A stretch of 64,000 nt of DNA from Iris pallida (GCA_029216955.1 JANAVB010012195.1:770857-834856); one strand, 5' to 3'. Numbered from the stretch's first letter, positions 1 through 11,562 are shown. Made by a program: numbers and translations. The notes: generated by a model not told the origin, from the sequence alone.

Positions 1-1396
1 TCATATCAACTATGAACTATTGAAATCGATTGGCCAATCCCGAATATTGGCATATAGATACATGCAAGCTACAATTTATTTATTTATTTTACGAAAGCAG
101 CATGTGTACTTTATGGTCAAGGCATAATTATTCCGTGGTTAGTTTTAATTGTTGCATTACGCTATGTAAGACCTACAACCTAACCGCACGGGTATCGTTG
201 TAGCATTGAGCATATCGTACTTTGTACGGAAGTACTCATTCTGAAATGACCATGATCCACGACATGAGATTTTATTTAACATAGAGGCTACTAAGTTAAA
301 TAAAATAATAATTGCATGGAGAGAATGGATTTCCGAGTTCTTACATGGCAGCCCTCTTTGGGACTATTAACGCCCAACAGGCCGGCTGGTTCCCACAGAA
401 ACTGCAATTCTGCCACACGGGCAGGGAGCGGTATATGCTTATATTATTGTATATTGTATATTGTTGACGGGCGTCCCGCTGGGACTCGTCTAATTCATGA
501 TTGGCGCAATTGATTGATTGGATAGACTAGCCTTGCTTGTCCATAGTAAGAACTGAGAAATCCTTATTGCATAAATTCCAAGATAACTTGGAACTCACAG
601 TAGCAAGCCGTAGTAGTTGCATGGCCGTTTAAGTTGACTTGTTTGTGTACTGGACCTACTCTGTTAACTAACTGAGATGATCAGAATGTCAGGACATGAC
701 GGGCCAACTTCTGTCCTTGTTTGGTTGGGAGGTTGGTTCGAAGTGTCGTGATACTATGTGAATCCCAGTAGCAAACAGAGATCTATTTATTACATTTTCT
801 CATTTCTGGTTTTATTTCTCATATCGTGCTTCTTTGCGGTACTTGCTATTAGAGGTCTAACCTCTCTGGTTTTGCATGGCCAGATTTAGAGCCAGTCCCC
901 GAGGACTCAGCTTACTTCCACCTCCAAGATGGTCAATACTAGAGGAATGATCGCCGGAGGACTCGAGTGGGTTCCTTACTTCCCCGCTCGTTTTTGTTAA
1001 TTACTTTACATTTTGCCGCTTGGCACCGACATGTTAGTCGGATAGTCTTGCACTTACTTTTACATAATTGTAATTAAGTCAGACTGCAGCTGATAACAAT
1101 TGTGTATATGTTGCTATATCATCTGGCTATGTTTAGTAAAGCCAGATCTCAAGAACATTTTGACTAAGCGTTTGGGACGCCTTATTGCTTTATCTTAAAA
1201 TGTTCTCTGTTATTGCTTCTTGTTTGAATGATTGAGACAATAGATGTGAAGTGACCATAGCGAGACTTTCATGTAGTATGCACCCCCTTGTCTTTTAGAC
1301 AACATTGATCGTATTATACGGTATTCATCTACCCGTAATACGTAGCTGGCTGAGTCATTCCCCCGCTCTCCAGTATTCTGGTTCTGGGGCGTGACA
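1..1396 (+). repeat. E1 5' LTR, 3' portion
   Basis: Near-identical to 7953-9338 of the 3' LTR and ends in the same GTGACA. The portion holding the tandem array lies left of the window. A small ORF-like stretch around 316-513 occurs in both LTRs and is not protein coding. Confidence 0.95.
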
Positions 1397-1420
1397 AGGT
1401 TTTAGTGGTGGCCCATGCAG
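1397..1420 (+). other. E1 primer-binding zone, non-standard
   Basis: Immediately after the LTR the sequence is AGGTTTTAGTGGTGGCCCAT rather than the TGGTATCAGAGCC seen in the copia elements of this window. The same sequence flanks the 5' LTR of the related element E5b, so it is family-specific. Which tRNA would prime from it could not be decided; a TGG lies 9 bases into the segment. Confidence 0.4.
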
Positions 1421-1565
1421 GTCTGATTTCAGACTTGTGGGGTGTTTTAATTTATAGGATGTCTCAATCACACATGTTCCCCCTTGATCTCATGATTCGT
1501 TACTCTCGACTCTAGCTTGACATTCCGGTATCCTTTGACTTCATTGATCTTTCCTGTCCGATCGT

Positions 1566-2891
1566 TTGATTGTTCTTTTGTCCCTTTTCTTAGGGGCACT
1601 TCGTCCGCATCTGCCAGGACTGGACAACAACAACAAGGGCAACACGGACAACCTGACCAGGTTGGTCAGCAGCAAGGGCCAGTACCAAGAGGCTATTCAA
1701 GAAGAAGTGATAGTAGAAGCAGCAGCTGGATCGCAGTATCCGGATGTTCCACCACCACCAACAGTTCCACCTACCCCTGTGGAAGTAGACACACCAGCCC
1801 TTCTGGAGATCATGAGAGGGATGATGGCTACTCAGCAACATCAGATGTTAGTCCAGCAGCGCATGCACGCTCAGTTACAAGAGCAGAACGTACTACTCAA
1901 CCAAGGGTTGCAGACAGCTTTGGAAAGAGGGGCAAGGCCAGATTCAGGGGCATCAGCCAGGTTTTGCAAGTACAACCCCCGTCGTTTCGAGGGCACGGAA
2001 GATGCCATCTCAGCAGATGCGTGGCTTAAGGATGTTGAGGCTATTCTGACAGCAGCTAAGGTACCGGCGGAAGAACGTGTGGATCAAGTGAAGTTACTTC
2101 AGGATCTCGCACGTGATTGGTGGGAATCAGAGGAAGTAGGCATCAGACGTCCTGTTGCTTGGGACGATTTTACTGCAAGGTTCAAGACGAAGTACTATGG
2201 AGTTGTGGCGCAGTTTGAGCTGCAACAGAAGTTTATCAACCTCAAGCAGACCGGCAAGACGGTAGATGCTTACGCAGCGGAGTTCTGCAGATTGAGTAGG
2301 TTCGCCCCAGAGATGGTAGCAACGGAGAGCCAGAGGGCTATGAGGTTCCAGCAAGGGTTTCATCTTGAGCTCTTGCAATTGATAGAAGGGCACAATTACC
2401 AGACTTTTGATGAAGTATTGACGGCGACTCGAAGGCATGAGATAACCGTTCAGAGGATCACGGCAAGGACTGGAGGTCAGAAGAGATCTCACAGTCAGAT
2501 TGAAGGAGGAGGGGGAGCAGCGCCCCGAACAACAGCACCATCCCTTGTCATTCGCATTCACGATGTAGCAGTGAGAGGGCCAGCACCACCACCAAGGCAG
2601 CAGCAACAGCAACAGAGGAAGAACCAGCAACCCCCAGCGGGCTGCACTTATTACGGGAAGATAGGGCACACTAGAGATGTGTGTCGGACATTGAATGGGC
2701 AGTGTTTGATATGTGGGAATCCAAATCATCGGGTTACCACATGTCCTATGAATTCGAGGTCAGGAGGACCAGTGCAGCAGTTTCCTGCTCTGCCAGCACC
2801 AGGGGCAGGACAGTATCGAGGACCAGCGGTGGCAGTGAGACCATTGGCCCAGCGTCCGCTGATGCCGCAAGCTCAGATGTTTCGGCAGTAG
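1566..2891 (+). pseudogene. gag: E1 gag (capsid and nucleocapsid)
   Basis: Capsid-like protein of a Ty3/gypsy element, packaging the element RNA. It has an N-terminal Gln/Pro-rich region, a retrotransposon gag domain in the middle (motif DLARDWWESEE and downstream helices) and two CCHC knuckles near the end. The first reads CTYYGKIGHTRDVC, so its second Cys is Tyr; the relative E5b has an intact CTYCGKEGHTRDVC. The second, CLICGNPNHRVTTC, is intact. The extreme N-terminus seems to lie in another frame (1517-1700 encodes a Gln-rich GQQQQGQHGQ segment resembling the E5b gag start), implying an early frameshift. The frame stops at a TAG at 2889 and continues beyond it into protease. Confidence 0.85.
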
Positions 2892-3374
2892 GGACCGCCG
2901 ATACAGCAACACCAGCATAGACCACCCCAGCATCACCAAGGCAGGGGCCAGCGGCAGCACCAGGCTAGGCCGCAGCATGGAAACCAGCAAGGAGGTCGAG
3001 GGCAGGCATTCACTCTGTCCTTGGAAGAGGCATTGGCATCGGGAGATGTTGTGGCAGGTAACATTCTCGTCGCCTCTTATCCCGCAGTAGCATTGTTTGA
3101 TTCGGGAGCATCACACTCATTTATATCTGCACAATTTGCAACACGGCTAGGAATGGAATTCGAGGCATTGCCAGGGAGGTTAAATATACTCACTGGTAAT
3201 GGGCTCGTAGGAGTTAGTAGAGTTATTCTAGCATGTAGCGTTGTAGTTTGCGGGCATTCCTTACCCGCCCGGTTGATAGAATTTCCTGTTGGAAATTTCG
3301 ACGTTATCTTAGGCATGGACTGGCTGAAAGACAGTCATGCGACAATAGATTGTCGTAGAGGGTGTATCTTTTGA
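2892..3374 (+). pseudogene. E1 aspartic protease
   Basis: Retropepsin that would cleave the polyprotein. It continues the gag frame directly past the TAG stop. The active-site motif LFDSGASHSFIS is seen, followed by the second conserved block FDVILGMDWL. The frame ends at TGA 3372-3374, while the matching continuation ([10 protein letters not shown]) lies in the next frame, so a frameshift occurred shortly before 3367 and separates protease from reverse transcriptase. Confidence 0.85.
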
Positions 3375-3384
3375 TATTCCAGGC

Positions 3385-4887
3385 ATGAAGAGGTTCACCT
3401 TAGTCAGATCAGTGGCAACTCGACCAGAGCAGGGAGTAGTGACAGCAATGGAAGAAGTTCAAGTTCCGAAGGTAGTTGAAGAGTTTCTGGACGTATTTCC
3501 TGAAGAACTTCCAGGTCTGCCACCAGTTAGAGATATTGAGTTCAGCATAGAATTGGCACCTGGAACTAAACCGATATCAGATCGAGTTTACAGGATGGCG
3601 GATTCAGAGCATGCCAAGGTATACCAGCACATAGAGGAACTGGAGGAGAAGAAGTTCATCCAAGCTAGCATATTACCATGGGCAGCACCAGTAGTACTTG
3701 TGGGGAAGAAGGATGGGTCATCCAGATTGTGCATCGATTACAGGAAGCTTAACGCGGCACCAGTAAAGAACAAGTACCCACTACCCAGGATCGACGACTT
3801 GTTTGATCAGTTGAGCAGAGCTAGAGTTTTCTCCAAGATAGATCTTCGTTCAGGGTATCACCAAGTGAGGGTTCGAAAGGAGGACATTCCCAAGACAGCA
3901 TTCAGGTCGAAGTATGGGCATTATGAATTCTTAGTAATGCCGTTTGGTTTGACCAATGCTCCAGCAATCTTTATGGATTTGATGAATCACATCTTTATGC
4001 CGTACTTGGATCAATTTGTCGTCGTGTTTCTCGACGACATTCTTGTATACTCTGCTAGTGAAGAGGAGCATGAAGACCACCTCAGAAAAGTGTTACAGGT
4101 TCTGAGAGAGAACCAGTTGTATGCCAAGCTCAGCAAATGTGAGTTCTGGACGAATCACATTTCATTTTTGGGTCATATCATATCAGGAGCTGGAGTAGCA
4201 GTGGATCCCAAGAAGGTAGAAGCAGTAGAGAGTTGGCCAGTACCCAAGACCGTAGCTGATGTGCGGAGTTTCTTGGGATTGGCAGGATATTACAGAAGGT
4301 TCGTATCAGACTTTGCAAGGCTTTCATCTCCCATGACCCGCTTGACACGGAAGGATGTACCATTCGTCTGGTCGGCAGAATGTCAGGCATCATTTGAGAA
4401 TCTGAAGCAGAAGTTGATATCAGCACCTATTCTTACATTGCCAGTTGGACCCGGAGGTTTTACCGTTTATTGTGATGCGTCAGGTAAAGGACTTGGATGT
4501 GTCCTCATGCAGCATGGGAAGGTGATAGCGTACGCATCTAGGCAGCTCCGAGACCACGAGAAGAATTACCCAACTCATGATTTGGAGTTGGCGGCAGTGG
4601 TATTTGCTTTGAAGCTATGGAGGCATTACTTATATGGTGATCGAGTGGACATGTACACAGACCACAAAAGTCTGAAGTACATCTTTACTCAGAAGGAGCT
4701 GAACATGAGGCAGAGAAGATGGTTGGAGTTGATCAAGGATTACGACGTGGAGCTTCAGTATCATCCAGGCAAGGCTAATGTGGTAGCAGATGCTCTCAGC
4801 AGGAGAGGCGGCGCATTTATGTTAACAACACAGGCATATCTTAGAAGACCTTCAGGAGATGGGCATCGAGGTTATACTTCCTTGTGA
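3385..4887 (+). CDS. pol: E1 reverse transcriptase and RNase H
   Basis: An open 500-residue stretch with RT then RNase H, copying element RNA into DNA in cytoplasmic particles. RT landmarks are [34 protein letters not shown] and the catalytic box FLDD at residues 215-218. RNase H follows with catalytic Asp at about 364 ([10 protein letters not shown]), the [11 protein letters not shown] helix, Asp at about 426 ([11 protein letters not shown]) and VVADALSRR. All expected catalytic residues are present. It runs out of frame at 4885 and overlaps the integrase frame by 29 bases, so a frameshift separates them. The ATG is only the first Met in the frame; the natural protein would be part of a gag-pol polyprotein. 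Confidence 0.93.
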   Translation: MKRFTLVRSVATRPEQGVVTAMEEVQVPKVVEEFLDVFPEELPGLPPVRDIEFSIELAPGTKPISDRVYRMADSEHAKVYQHIEELEEKKFIQASILPWAAPVVLVGKKDGSSRLCIDYRKLNAAPVKNKYPLPRIDDLFDQLSRARVFSKIDLRSGYHQVRVRKEDIPKTAFRSKYGHYEFLVMPFGLTNAPAIFMDLMNHIFMPYLDQFVVVFLDDILVYSASEEEHEDHLRKVLQVLRENQLYAKLSKCEFWTNHISFLGHIISGAGVAVDPKKVEAVESWPVPKTVADVRSFLGLAGYYRRFVSDFARLSSPMTRLTRKDVPFVWSAECQASFENLKQKLISAPILTLPVGPGGFTVYCDASGKGLGCVLMQHGKVIAYASRQLRDHEKNYPTHDLELAAVVFALKLWRHYLYGDRVDMYTDHKSLKYIFTQKELNMRQRRWLELIKDYDVELQYHPGKANVVADALSRRGGAFMLTTQAYLRRPSGDGHRGYTSL

Positions 4888-6286
4888 TGTAGGAGTTCTG
4901 ACAAGTCTACAAGTTCAATCCGACTTGGTAGACAGGATCAAGGCAGCTCAGGCACAAGACCCAAGGATTCAGAAGCTTAGAGCAGAATGTGAGTCAGGAC
5001 TCAGAAAGGAGATGCAAATTCATGAAGATGGTACCCTTAGGTTTGGGTCACGTCTATGTGTGTCTAGTGGAGATATCAGACAAGAGGTTATGGCAGAAGC
5101 TCACAGCTCTCAGTATTCCATACACCCTGGAGGAACCAAGATGTACCAAGATATCAAGCAGCACTTCTGGTGGAACGGGATGAAGAGGGAGATAGCTAGA
5201 TTCGTTTTCCGTTGCTTGGTATGTCAGCAAGTGAAAGCAGAGCAGCAGAGGCCAGCTGGGTTATTGCAACTGCTTCCTATCCCAGAATGGAAGTGGAAAC
5301 ATATTACAATGGACTTTGTGACCGGTTTACCGAGATCACCAAGTGGTAAAAATGCTATTTGGGTGATAGTAGATCGGCTTACAAAGGTGGCGCACTTTCT
5401 TCCTTTTAGAGTAGGCCAATCTACGGAGAAGTTGGCAGAATTGTATATGCAGCAGATAGTCAGGCAGCATGGGGTCCCAGTCAGTATTGTTTCAAACAGA
5501 GATGCCCGTTTTACATCACATTTTTGGAAGAGCTTACATCATAGCTTGGGTACCAAGTTAAGATTTAGCACGGCTTACCATCCACAGACAGACGGGCAAT
5601 CAGAAAGAACAATTCAGACTTTAGAAGATATGTTACGAGCTTGCACGCTGGATTTTGGAGGGTCTTGGGAGAGCCACTTGCACTTAGTCGAATTCTCGTA
5701 CAACAACAGCTATCAAGCTAGTATCCTGATGGCACCATTCGAAGCACTATATGGTAAGAAGTGTAGGTCGCCGCTAGCGTGGGACGATATCGGGGAGAGA
5801 AAGATGCTAGGCCCAGAAATGATTATCCAGACCGATGAAGTGGTTAAGGGAATTAGAGAGCGACTTCGAGTTGCACAGGATCGGCATCGTCATTGGGCGG
5901 ACCAGCATCGTAGGCCGCTAGAGTTTTCTGTTGGGGACCACGTGTTCTTGCGGATCTCACCTACCCGTGGGGTCATTAGGTTTGGCGTTCGCGGGAAGTT
6001 GAGTCCGCGGTACGTGGGCCCATTTGTTATCCTTGATAGGATAGGCGATGTTGCTTATCGTTTATCCCTTCCACCTTCGTTACGAGAGGTACATAACGAT
6101 TTTATGTATCTCAGTTGCGAAGGTATGTATCGGACCCAAGCCATATCCTTGATCATTCTGAGCTGGTTGTTGGTACCAACCTGTCTTACGAGGAACAGCC
6201 TGTGTCTATTTTGGACCGAAGAGAGAAGATACTCAAGAACCGAACAATTAGCCTTGTCCGGGTTGCTTGGGGTCATCATTCTTTAG
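4859..6286 (+). pseudogene. pol: E1 integrase with catalytic Asp replaced by Asn
   Basis: Retroviral-type integrase. The N-terminal zinc-binding region is recognisable (SIHPGGTKMY, HFWW, CLVCQQVKAEQ). The catalytic core has Asp152 (ITMDFVTGLP), then VSNRDARF, then Glu249 (TDGQSERTIQ). Spacing gives DX60-X35E with residue 213 at the middle position, where an Asp is expected; here codon AAC at 5495 encodes Asn. A loss of strand-transfer activity is the expected effect. The GPF-type module (KLSPRYVGPFVILDRIG) follows. The homologous frame is lost near 6110, where the reading shifts into the chromodomain frame. Confidence 0.9.
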
Positions 6287-6411
6287 GGGAGTCAACGTGG
6301 GAACGTGAGGATGATATCCGATCACGGTATCCGCACCTGTTTGACTCACAAGGTATATCCTTCTCTGTATACCTTGATTGTTTTAAACTCCTCGTGCTTG
6401 CCACCTTATAA
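6115..6411 (+). pseudogene. E1 chromodomain-like integrase C-terminus
   Basis: This frame continues the integrase after a frameshift. It contains the chromodomain-like segment PVSILDRREKILKNRTISL and then STWEREDDIRSRYPHLF, matching the pattern at the integrase C-terminus of Tekay-clade chromoviruses. In that family the domain is thought to direct insertion to heterochromatin. The frame ends at 6411 before the polypurine tract. Confidence 0.85.
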
Positions 6412-6565
6412 GTAGAATTGCTTGCTATCGTAGAATGTTCAACATAGATATGTTATTTACTATTGACATTGTATAATGATTGCTTAAATTGCTTATACCT
6501 GGAGTAGTCCAGCTCTGATATTTCTATCCTGCTTGGATTTGAAATTCCGAGAACGGAATTTTTCT

Positions 6566-6579
6566 AAGGAGGGTAGAGA
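6566..6579 (+). other. E1 polypurine tract
   Basis: AAGGAGGGTAGAGA lies directly before the 3' LTR start TGTCAC. The same tract in reverse complement borders the E5b LTR, confirming both the boundary and the family link. Confidence 0.9.
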
Positions 6580-9338
6580 TGTCACTTCCCATTCCCAGAA
6601 TACGTATTTCTAGAATGCATGTACTGTTTAAACGTATTTATTTAATATGTATCATGTATTATTCTGTATTTAAATTCTTTTAATTTCATGTTAATTAATT
6701 TCCTGCAATTTTATTTTTGTATTTTACTCTCTGTATTTTACTCTGCTTTAGCTTTGCTATGGGTTCGGCTCAGACTGGTTTAATTATGTTGGTTCATCAT
6801 GAACCGAAATAAACCCCCACCTACCACCACCCCTTCCATTTAAAGTCCATCCCCTTTCTCTCTCTTCATTACTTCACCATTACTCTTCTTCTTCCTCATA
6901 ACTCTCCCACCAACCTAGAAGAGATAGGCAAGTGCCAACTTGCTTCTTGATGGATCTCCATTTTTGTTGTTCCATTGTCTTCCTCTCAATATTCTAAGAC
7001 ACTTTAGTGCTTGGCATTTTCAATTTCTATGGCTAAATTCTTATAGATCTAAGTTTATAGTATTTTTCGGATTTCTTGGGTTTTGATCTATTTAACATTG
7101 TTATTTCCAAGTTTTGATGGTTCCATGTTGTAGAGAATTTCGTTCTACCCCATTTTGACCTATGGAAGTCCAAATTTGGACTTACGATGAAGGCTTTATG
7201 GAGCTTGGAAGCCAAGGGTTCCATGACCATCCTTCTCAGATTTTCTGAGAAGATGGGTCCCTCATTTCACAGCCGCATGAGAATCTTATTTCTCAGCCGC
7301 ATGGATTTATTATTTCCCAATCTTATTTCTCAGCCGCATGGATTATTTATTTTCCAATCTCATTTCTCAGCCGCATGGATTTATTATTTCCCAATCTCAT
7401 TTCTCAGCCGCATGGATTTATTATTTCCCAATCTCATTTCTCAGCCGCATGGATTATTTATTTTCCAATCTCATTTCTCAGCCGAATGGATTTATTATTT
7501 TCCCAATCTCATTTCTCAGCCGCATGGATTTATTATTTCCCAATCTCATTTCTCAGCCGCATGGATTATTTATTTCTCAATCTCATTTCGCAGCCGCATG
7601 AGAATCTTATTTCTCAGCCGCATGGAGTTATTATTTCCCAATCTCATTTCTCAGCCGCATGGATTATTTATTTTCCAATCTTATTTCACAGCCGCATGAG
7701 AATCTCATTTCTCAGCCGCATGGATTATTTATTTCCCAATCTCATTTCTCAGCCGCATGGATTATTTATTTTCCAACCACATTTCTCAGCCGCATGAGAT
7801 TTTTATTTCCCAACCGCATGAGATGGATTTATTTCCCGAATTTGGCATTAATTAACATTGATTGTTATCTTAATTTATAATTGACATGCGTTCCTAGTTG
7901 GAACTAAAAGACTGGCTAGTCGTTTTATTGAATTGAATGGAATAAGACACGTTCATATCAACTATGAACTATTGAAATCGATTGGCCAATCCCGAATATT
8001 GGGATATAGATACATGCAAGCTACAATTTATTTATTTATTTTACGAAAGCAGCATGTGTACTTTATGGTCAAGGCATAATTATTCCGTGGTTAGTTTTAA
8101 TTGTTGCATTACGCTATGTAAGACCTACAACCTAACCGCACGGGTATCGTTGTAGCGTTGAGCATATCGTACTTTGTACGGAAGTACTCATTTTGAAATG
8201 ACCATGATCCACGGCATGGGATTTTACTTAACATAGAGGCTACTAAGTTAAATAAAATAATAATTGCATGGAGAGAATGGATTTTCGAGTTCTTACATGG
8301 CAGCCCTCTTTGGGACTATTAACGCCCAACAGGCCGACTGGTTCCCACAGATACTGCAATTCTGCCACACGGGCAGGGAGCGGTATATGCTTATATTATT
8401 GTATATTGTATATTGTTGACGGGCGTCCCGCTGGGACTCGTCTAATTCATGATTGGCGCAATTGATTGATTGGATAGACTAGCCTTGCTTGTCCATAGTA
8501 AGAACTGAGAAATCCTTATTGCATAAATTCCAAGATAACTTGTAACTCGCAGTAGCAAGCCGTAGTAGTTGCATGGCCGTTTAAGTTGACTTGTTTGTGT
8601 ACTGGACCTACTCTGTTAACTAACTGAGATGATCAGAATGTCAGGACATGACGGGCCAACTTCTGTCATTGTTTGGTTGGGAGGTTGGTTCGAAGTGTCG
8701 TGATACTATGTGAATCCCAGTAGCAAACAGTGATCTATTTATTACATTTTCTCATTTCTGGTTTTATTTCTCATATCGTGCTTCTTTGCGGTACTTGCTA
8801 TTAGAGGTCTAACCTCTCTGGTTTTGCATGGCCAGATTTAGAGCCAGTCCCCGATGACTCAGCTTACTTCCACCTCCAAGATGGTCAATACTAGAGGAAT
8901 GATCGCCGGAGGACTCGAGTGGGTTCCTTACTTCCCCGCTCGTTTTTGTTAATTACTTTACATTTTGTCGCTTGGCACCGACATGTTAGTCGGATAGTCT
9001 TGCACTTACTTTTACATAATTGTAATTAAGTCAGACTGCAGCTGATAACAATTGTGTATATGTTGCTATATCATCTGGCTATGTTTAGTAAAGCCAGATC
9101 TCAAGAACATTTTGACTAAGCGTTTGGGACGCCTTATTGCTTTATCTTAAAATGTTCTCTGTTATTGCTTCTTGTTAGACAATAGATGTGAAGTGACCAT
9201 AGCGAGACTTTCATGTAGTATGCACCCCCTTGTCTTTTAGACAGCATTGATCGTATTATACGGTATTCATCTACCCGTAATACGTAACTGGCTGAGTCAT
9301 TCCCCCGCTCTCCAGTATTCTGGTTCTGGGGCGTGACA
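6580..9338 (+). repeat. E1 3' LTR, 2759 bp
   Basis: Starts TGTCACTTCC after the polypurine tract and ends GTGACA. It contains an internal tandem array and matches the left LTR over its last 1386 bp. The short frames seen in it are open by chance or by repeat structure. Confidence 0.95.
7266..7832 (+). repeat. Tandem array in the E1 LTR
   Basis: About 16 head-to-tail units sharing the core CAGCCGCATG. Most units are 37 bp (core followed by GATTTATTATTTCCCAAT or a close variant); four are shortened to about 24 bp (core followed by AGAATCTTATTT). Because the units lack stop codons and 37 is not divisible by three, all three forward frames are open across it, which produces spurious repeat proteins. 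The related E5b LTR has an array at the same place with a different unit but the same CAGCCGCAT core. Confidence 0.93.
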
Positions 9339-11013
9339 CTCTCCCCGTGGGGAGCCCCCCCGTTCCCCCGACCGGCGTTTGCCCGTCGTGCGGCGGCTCC
9401 ACCATCCTTCCCCCTCTCCCTCGGCACAGTCGTCGTCTCCGGCACCGTAGGCATCGCCGTTCTCGGCGCCCTCGGCCGTCTCAGGCTCCTTCCATCCTCG
9501 GACCCCCGCCGGTCCCCCAGGGCGCCTCGCGCGCCGTGCGGCCGAGTTTCGGCCAGGCCGTCATACCTGTCGATGCGCCGCCTCTCCCCTCGGCAGGTCA
9601 GCAGCGCTTCTTGGCCGTCGTCCCTTCCGGCGTGCCGCCCTCCCCCTCGGTCGCAGCTCCTACCCCCGCTCTCTCCTGCCAGAGCCGGCCCGCCGGGTCT
9701 CTGGCAGCGCTCGCCCCGGAGCCTCCCCCTCCCTCGGCTTCCCCGCGGCTCCAGGTCCCCGCCCCGCTCCGGCGGATTCGTCTCCTTCGTTTCCTCCGGA
9801 TCCTCCGTCGGGTCCGGATCCTGCGGCTCCTCCGGCCGAGGAGCCTCCCGCCCAGTCTGCCGGCCCCCTCCCGTCCCCTCCTGCCCCTCCCCCCGCCGCG
9901 GCTGAGGTCCTCCCTTCCGCCTCTGCGCCATCTCCCCCCGTCTCGGTCGCAGACCCTCTTCCCCTGCCCGCCGCCTCTGCTCCGCTTCCCTCCTCCTCGA
10001 CCGGGGCCTACTGGCAGGACCCCTCCACCCAACGGTATTACTGGGTCCCCGTCCCTTCCCAGGCGGCCGAGGAGCCCCTCGCCCAGTCAGCCACCCACCT
10101 CCTGTCGCCTCCCCCTCCTGCCCCTCTCCCCGCCTCCGCCTCTGCACCGCATCCCTCCTCCTCGGCCGGGGCTTACTGGCAAGATCCCCCCACCCTGCAG
10201 TGGTTCTGGGTCTCCGTCCCACCCCCAGCTCCGGCCCACGGCGACGGTTCGGGTCTCCCTGCCGCTTCGTCGTGGTGCCGCTGTGTCCGCTGCCATCCCT
10301 CTTGGCAGTAAGGCCCCCACGGCTCCTCCGCCCCGCGACGGATCTTGGTCGCCCCCCCCCCCCCCCCCCCTCAGCCTGGGTCCGGCAGGCTCCATCCCCC
10401 CTGCGCCGGGTCTTGGCTTCCCTCGGGCCGCATCCTCCACGCAGCGGGTCTCCCCATCTCCTCCGGAGCACCTCCCTCTTCCGGCGGGCCTCCCGTGCCT
10501 CTCCCGGCGGTTCTGAGCCCCCTGCCTTCTGTCGGACTGAGCCGGCTGTCCCCCTCTCCGGCTCCCCGGCGATCGGCCCTGGCGGTCCCGTCCTCCGCCC
10601 GCTTCTGCGTCGCTCCCTCCTTCTTTTTTCTCCCGGCGGCTCCTCGTCGGTTCGATCTGTTCAGCGGGCAGCGCCACCCCCGGAGTTGACCCCCCTGGTC
10701 GCCGCGGCCGGGGCTCGCCCCCCACCGTCGTTGGCCCCCCATTCGCCGTGGCTCGCCCTCCGGCCGCCGCGGCCCCTTCGGCTCTGCGCGTCGCACCCCT
10801 CCCCGAGTCGCCCCCTCGGGACCCGTGCCCCCTTGGGCCCTCGGGGCTCGCGTTGGACCGCCACGTGCCCCCTCCTCCCGGGAACGGGGGCAGATTTTGA
10901 TTTTCAAATTGGTGTTTTGTTTTTTGAGTGGGCCCGGCCCGGTTCTGTTGTGGGCCCGACCCGGTTCTGTTGTTCTGTGTTTCTAGCCTTCAATAAAATT
11001 TTCTTTGTGGAAA
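9339..11013 (+). other. GC-rich, Pro-rich tract ending in poly(A); possible retrotransposed sequence
   Basis: Sharp GC shift exactly at the E1 LTR edge, so E1 probably inserted into it and its left part lies outside the window. C-rich on the plus strand. The most protein-like frame has no ATG: about 9784-10311 encodes a Pro/Ala/Ser-rich chain with a duplicated motif, AYWQDPSTQRYYWVPVP and AYWQDPPTLQWFWVSVP, ending at TAA 10309. Other frames take over upstream, suggesting frameshifts. The 3' end has a duplicated GGCCCGRCCCGGTTCTGTTG, then AATAAA at about 10991 and nine A. A cDNA-derived origin (LINE or retrocopy) is inferred; no reverse transcriptase is seen. A poly-C run near 10350 may be a sequencing weak point. 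Confidence 0.5.
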
Positions 11014-11225
11014 AAAAAACTTACAGCTGGAATACAAAAGGAAACAATAACTATCGTAGTTATGTCCGGAATACAAAAGGTGACAATTTGAAAAAAAGAA
11101 TACGTCATTGAGAGAAAGAAGCAGTAAATTAAGGAGCATTTAAACCTAATATTATCTCTATCATGCCATTAATCAAGAGATTGATTCTGATGTATCTCTA
11201 TCAGCCACACATTCACTTTGTTGCC

Positions 11226-11285
11226 TTACTCGGCTCGACGTGCACTATTCGGCTCTTGCTTATGTGCAACTGTGCTATAGCTATT
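11226..11285 (-). pseudogene. End of a host-gene last exon, right of the E2 break
   Basis: Read on the minus strand after removing E2 and one copy of its duplication, this continues the frame of 16303-16512 for 19 codons (STVAHKQEPNSARRAE) to TAA at 11226-11228. The sequence down to 11014 would be its 3' UTR. Frame continuity across the insertion supports a former coding exon. I do not recognise the protein. Confidence 0.45.
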
Positions 11286-11549
11286 TGTTGGTATATTTGG
11301 TATTAGAATAAGTATATTGGAATATCTTGTTGGTATATTTGGTATGTTAGAATATACCACAGGATATTCCATAGAGGGTTTAATGCAATGTTGGTATTAG
11401 AATAAGTATATTGGAATATCCTTTTGTTATATTTGATATGACAGAATATGCCACATGATATTCCACAGAGGATTTAATATAATGAGGAGGATTGTAAGGC
11501 TATATATAGCCAAAAGACTATCAATAAAAATTATCACAAATATTCAACA
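11286..11549 (+). repeat. E2 5' LTR
   Basis: Begins TGTTGGTATATTTGG and ends ATATTCAACA. It contains internal repeats of the TGTTGGTATATTTGGTAT type and a TATATATAG box. No snRNA-type element is seen, unlike the E4, E5 and E6 LTRs. Confidence 0.93.
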
Positions 11550-11562
11550 TGGTATCAGAGCC
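11550..11562 (+). other. E2 primer-binding site
   Basis: TGGTATCAGAGCC, complementary to the 3' end of plant initiator tRNA-Met, directly abuts the LTR. Confidence 0.92.

Larger units (their letters stand above)
1..9338 (+). mobile_element. E1: Ty3/gypsy Tekay (Del)-type chromovirus, 5' LTR cut by window edge
   Basis: Order is LTR, gag, protease, reverse transcriptase, RNase H, integrase, chromodomain-like tail, polypurine tract, LTR. This is the Ty3/gypsy order, and the C-terminal chromodomain with very long LTRs points to the Tekay/Del chromovirus lineage. The LTRs end in TGTCAC and GTGACA. The visible 1396 bp of the left LTR align with the end of the right LTR with roughly 18-20 substitutions and one 10-bp indel (by eye), so insertion was fairly recent. 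The coding region is nevertheless inactive: frameshifts, one stop between gag and protease, and a changed integrase catalytic residue. The left target-site duplication lies outside the window. Confidence 0.93.

Noticed and set aside
7266..7832. CRISPR-like array
   Set aside because: Units are contiguous tandem copies without unique spacers, in a plant LTR.
7187..7880. Repeat proteins rich in FSNLISQPHG
   Set aside because: Open in all three frames because of the 37-bp LTR array; not conserved as protein.
9134..10471. Long Arg/Gly-rich minus-strand ORF (445 codons)
   Set aside because: It is antisense to a C-rich tract with low complexity, runs into the E1 LTR and has no domain; high GC content removes stop codons in every frame.
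11550..11562. tRNA gene at TGGTATCAGAGCC
   Set aside because: Only the primer-binding site complementary to a tRNA 3' end; no cloverleaf.
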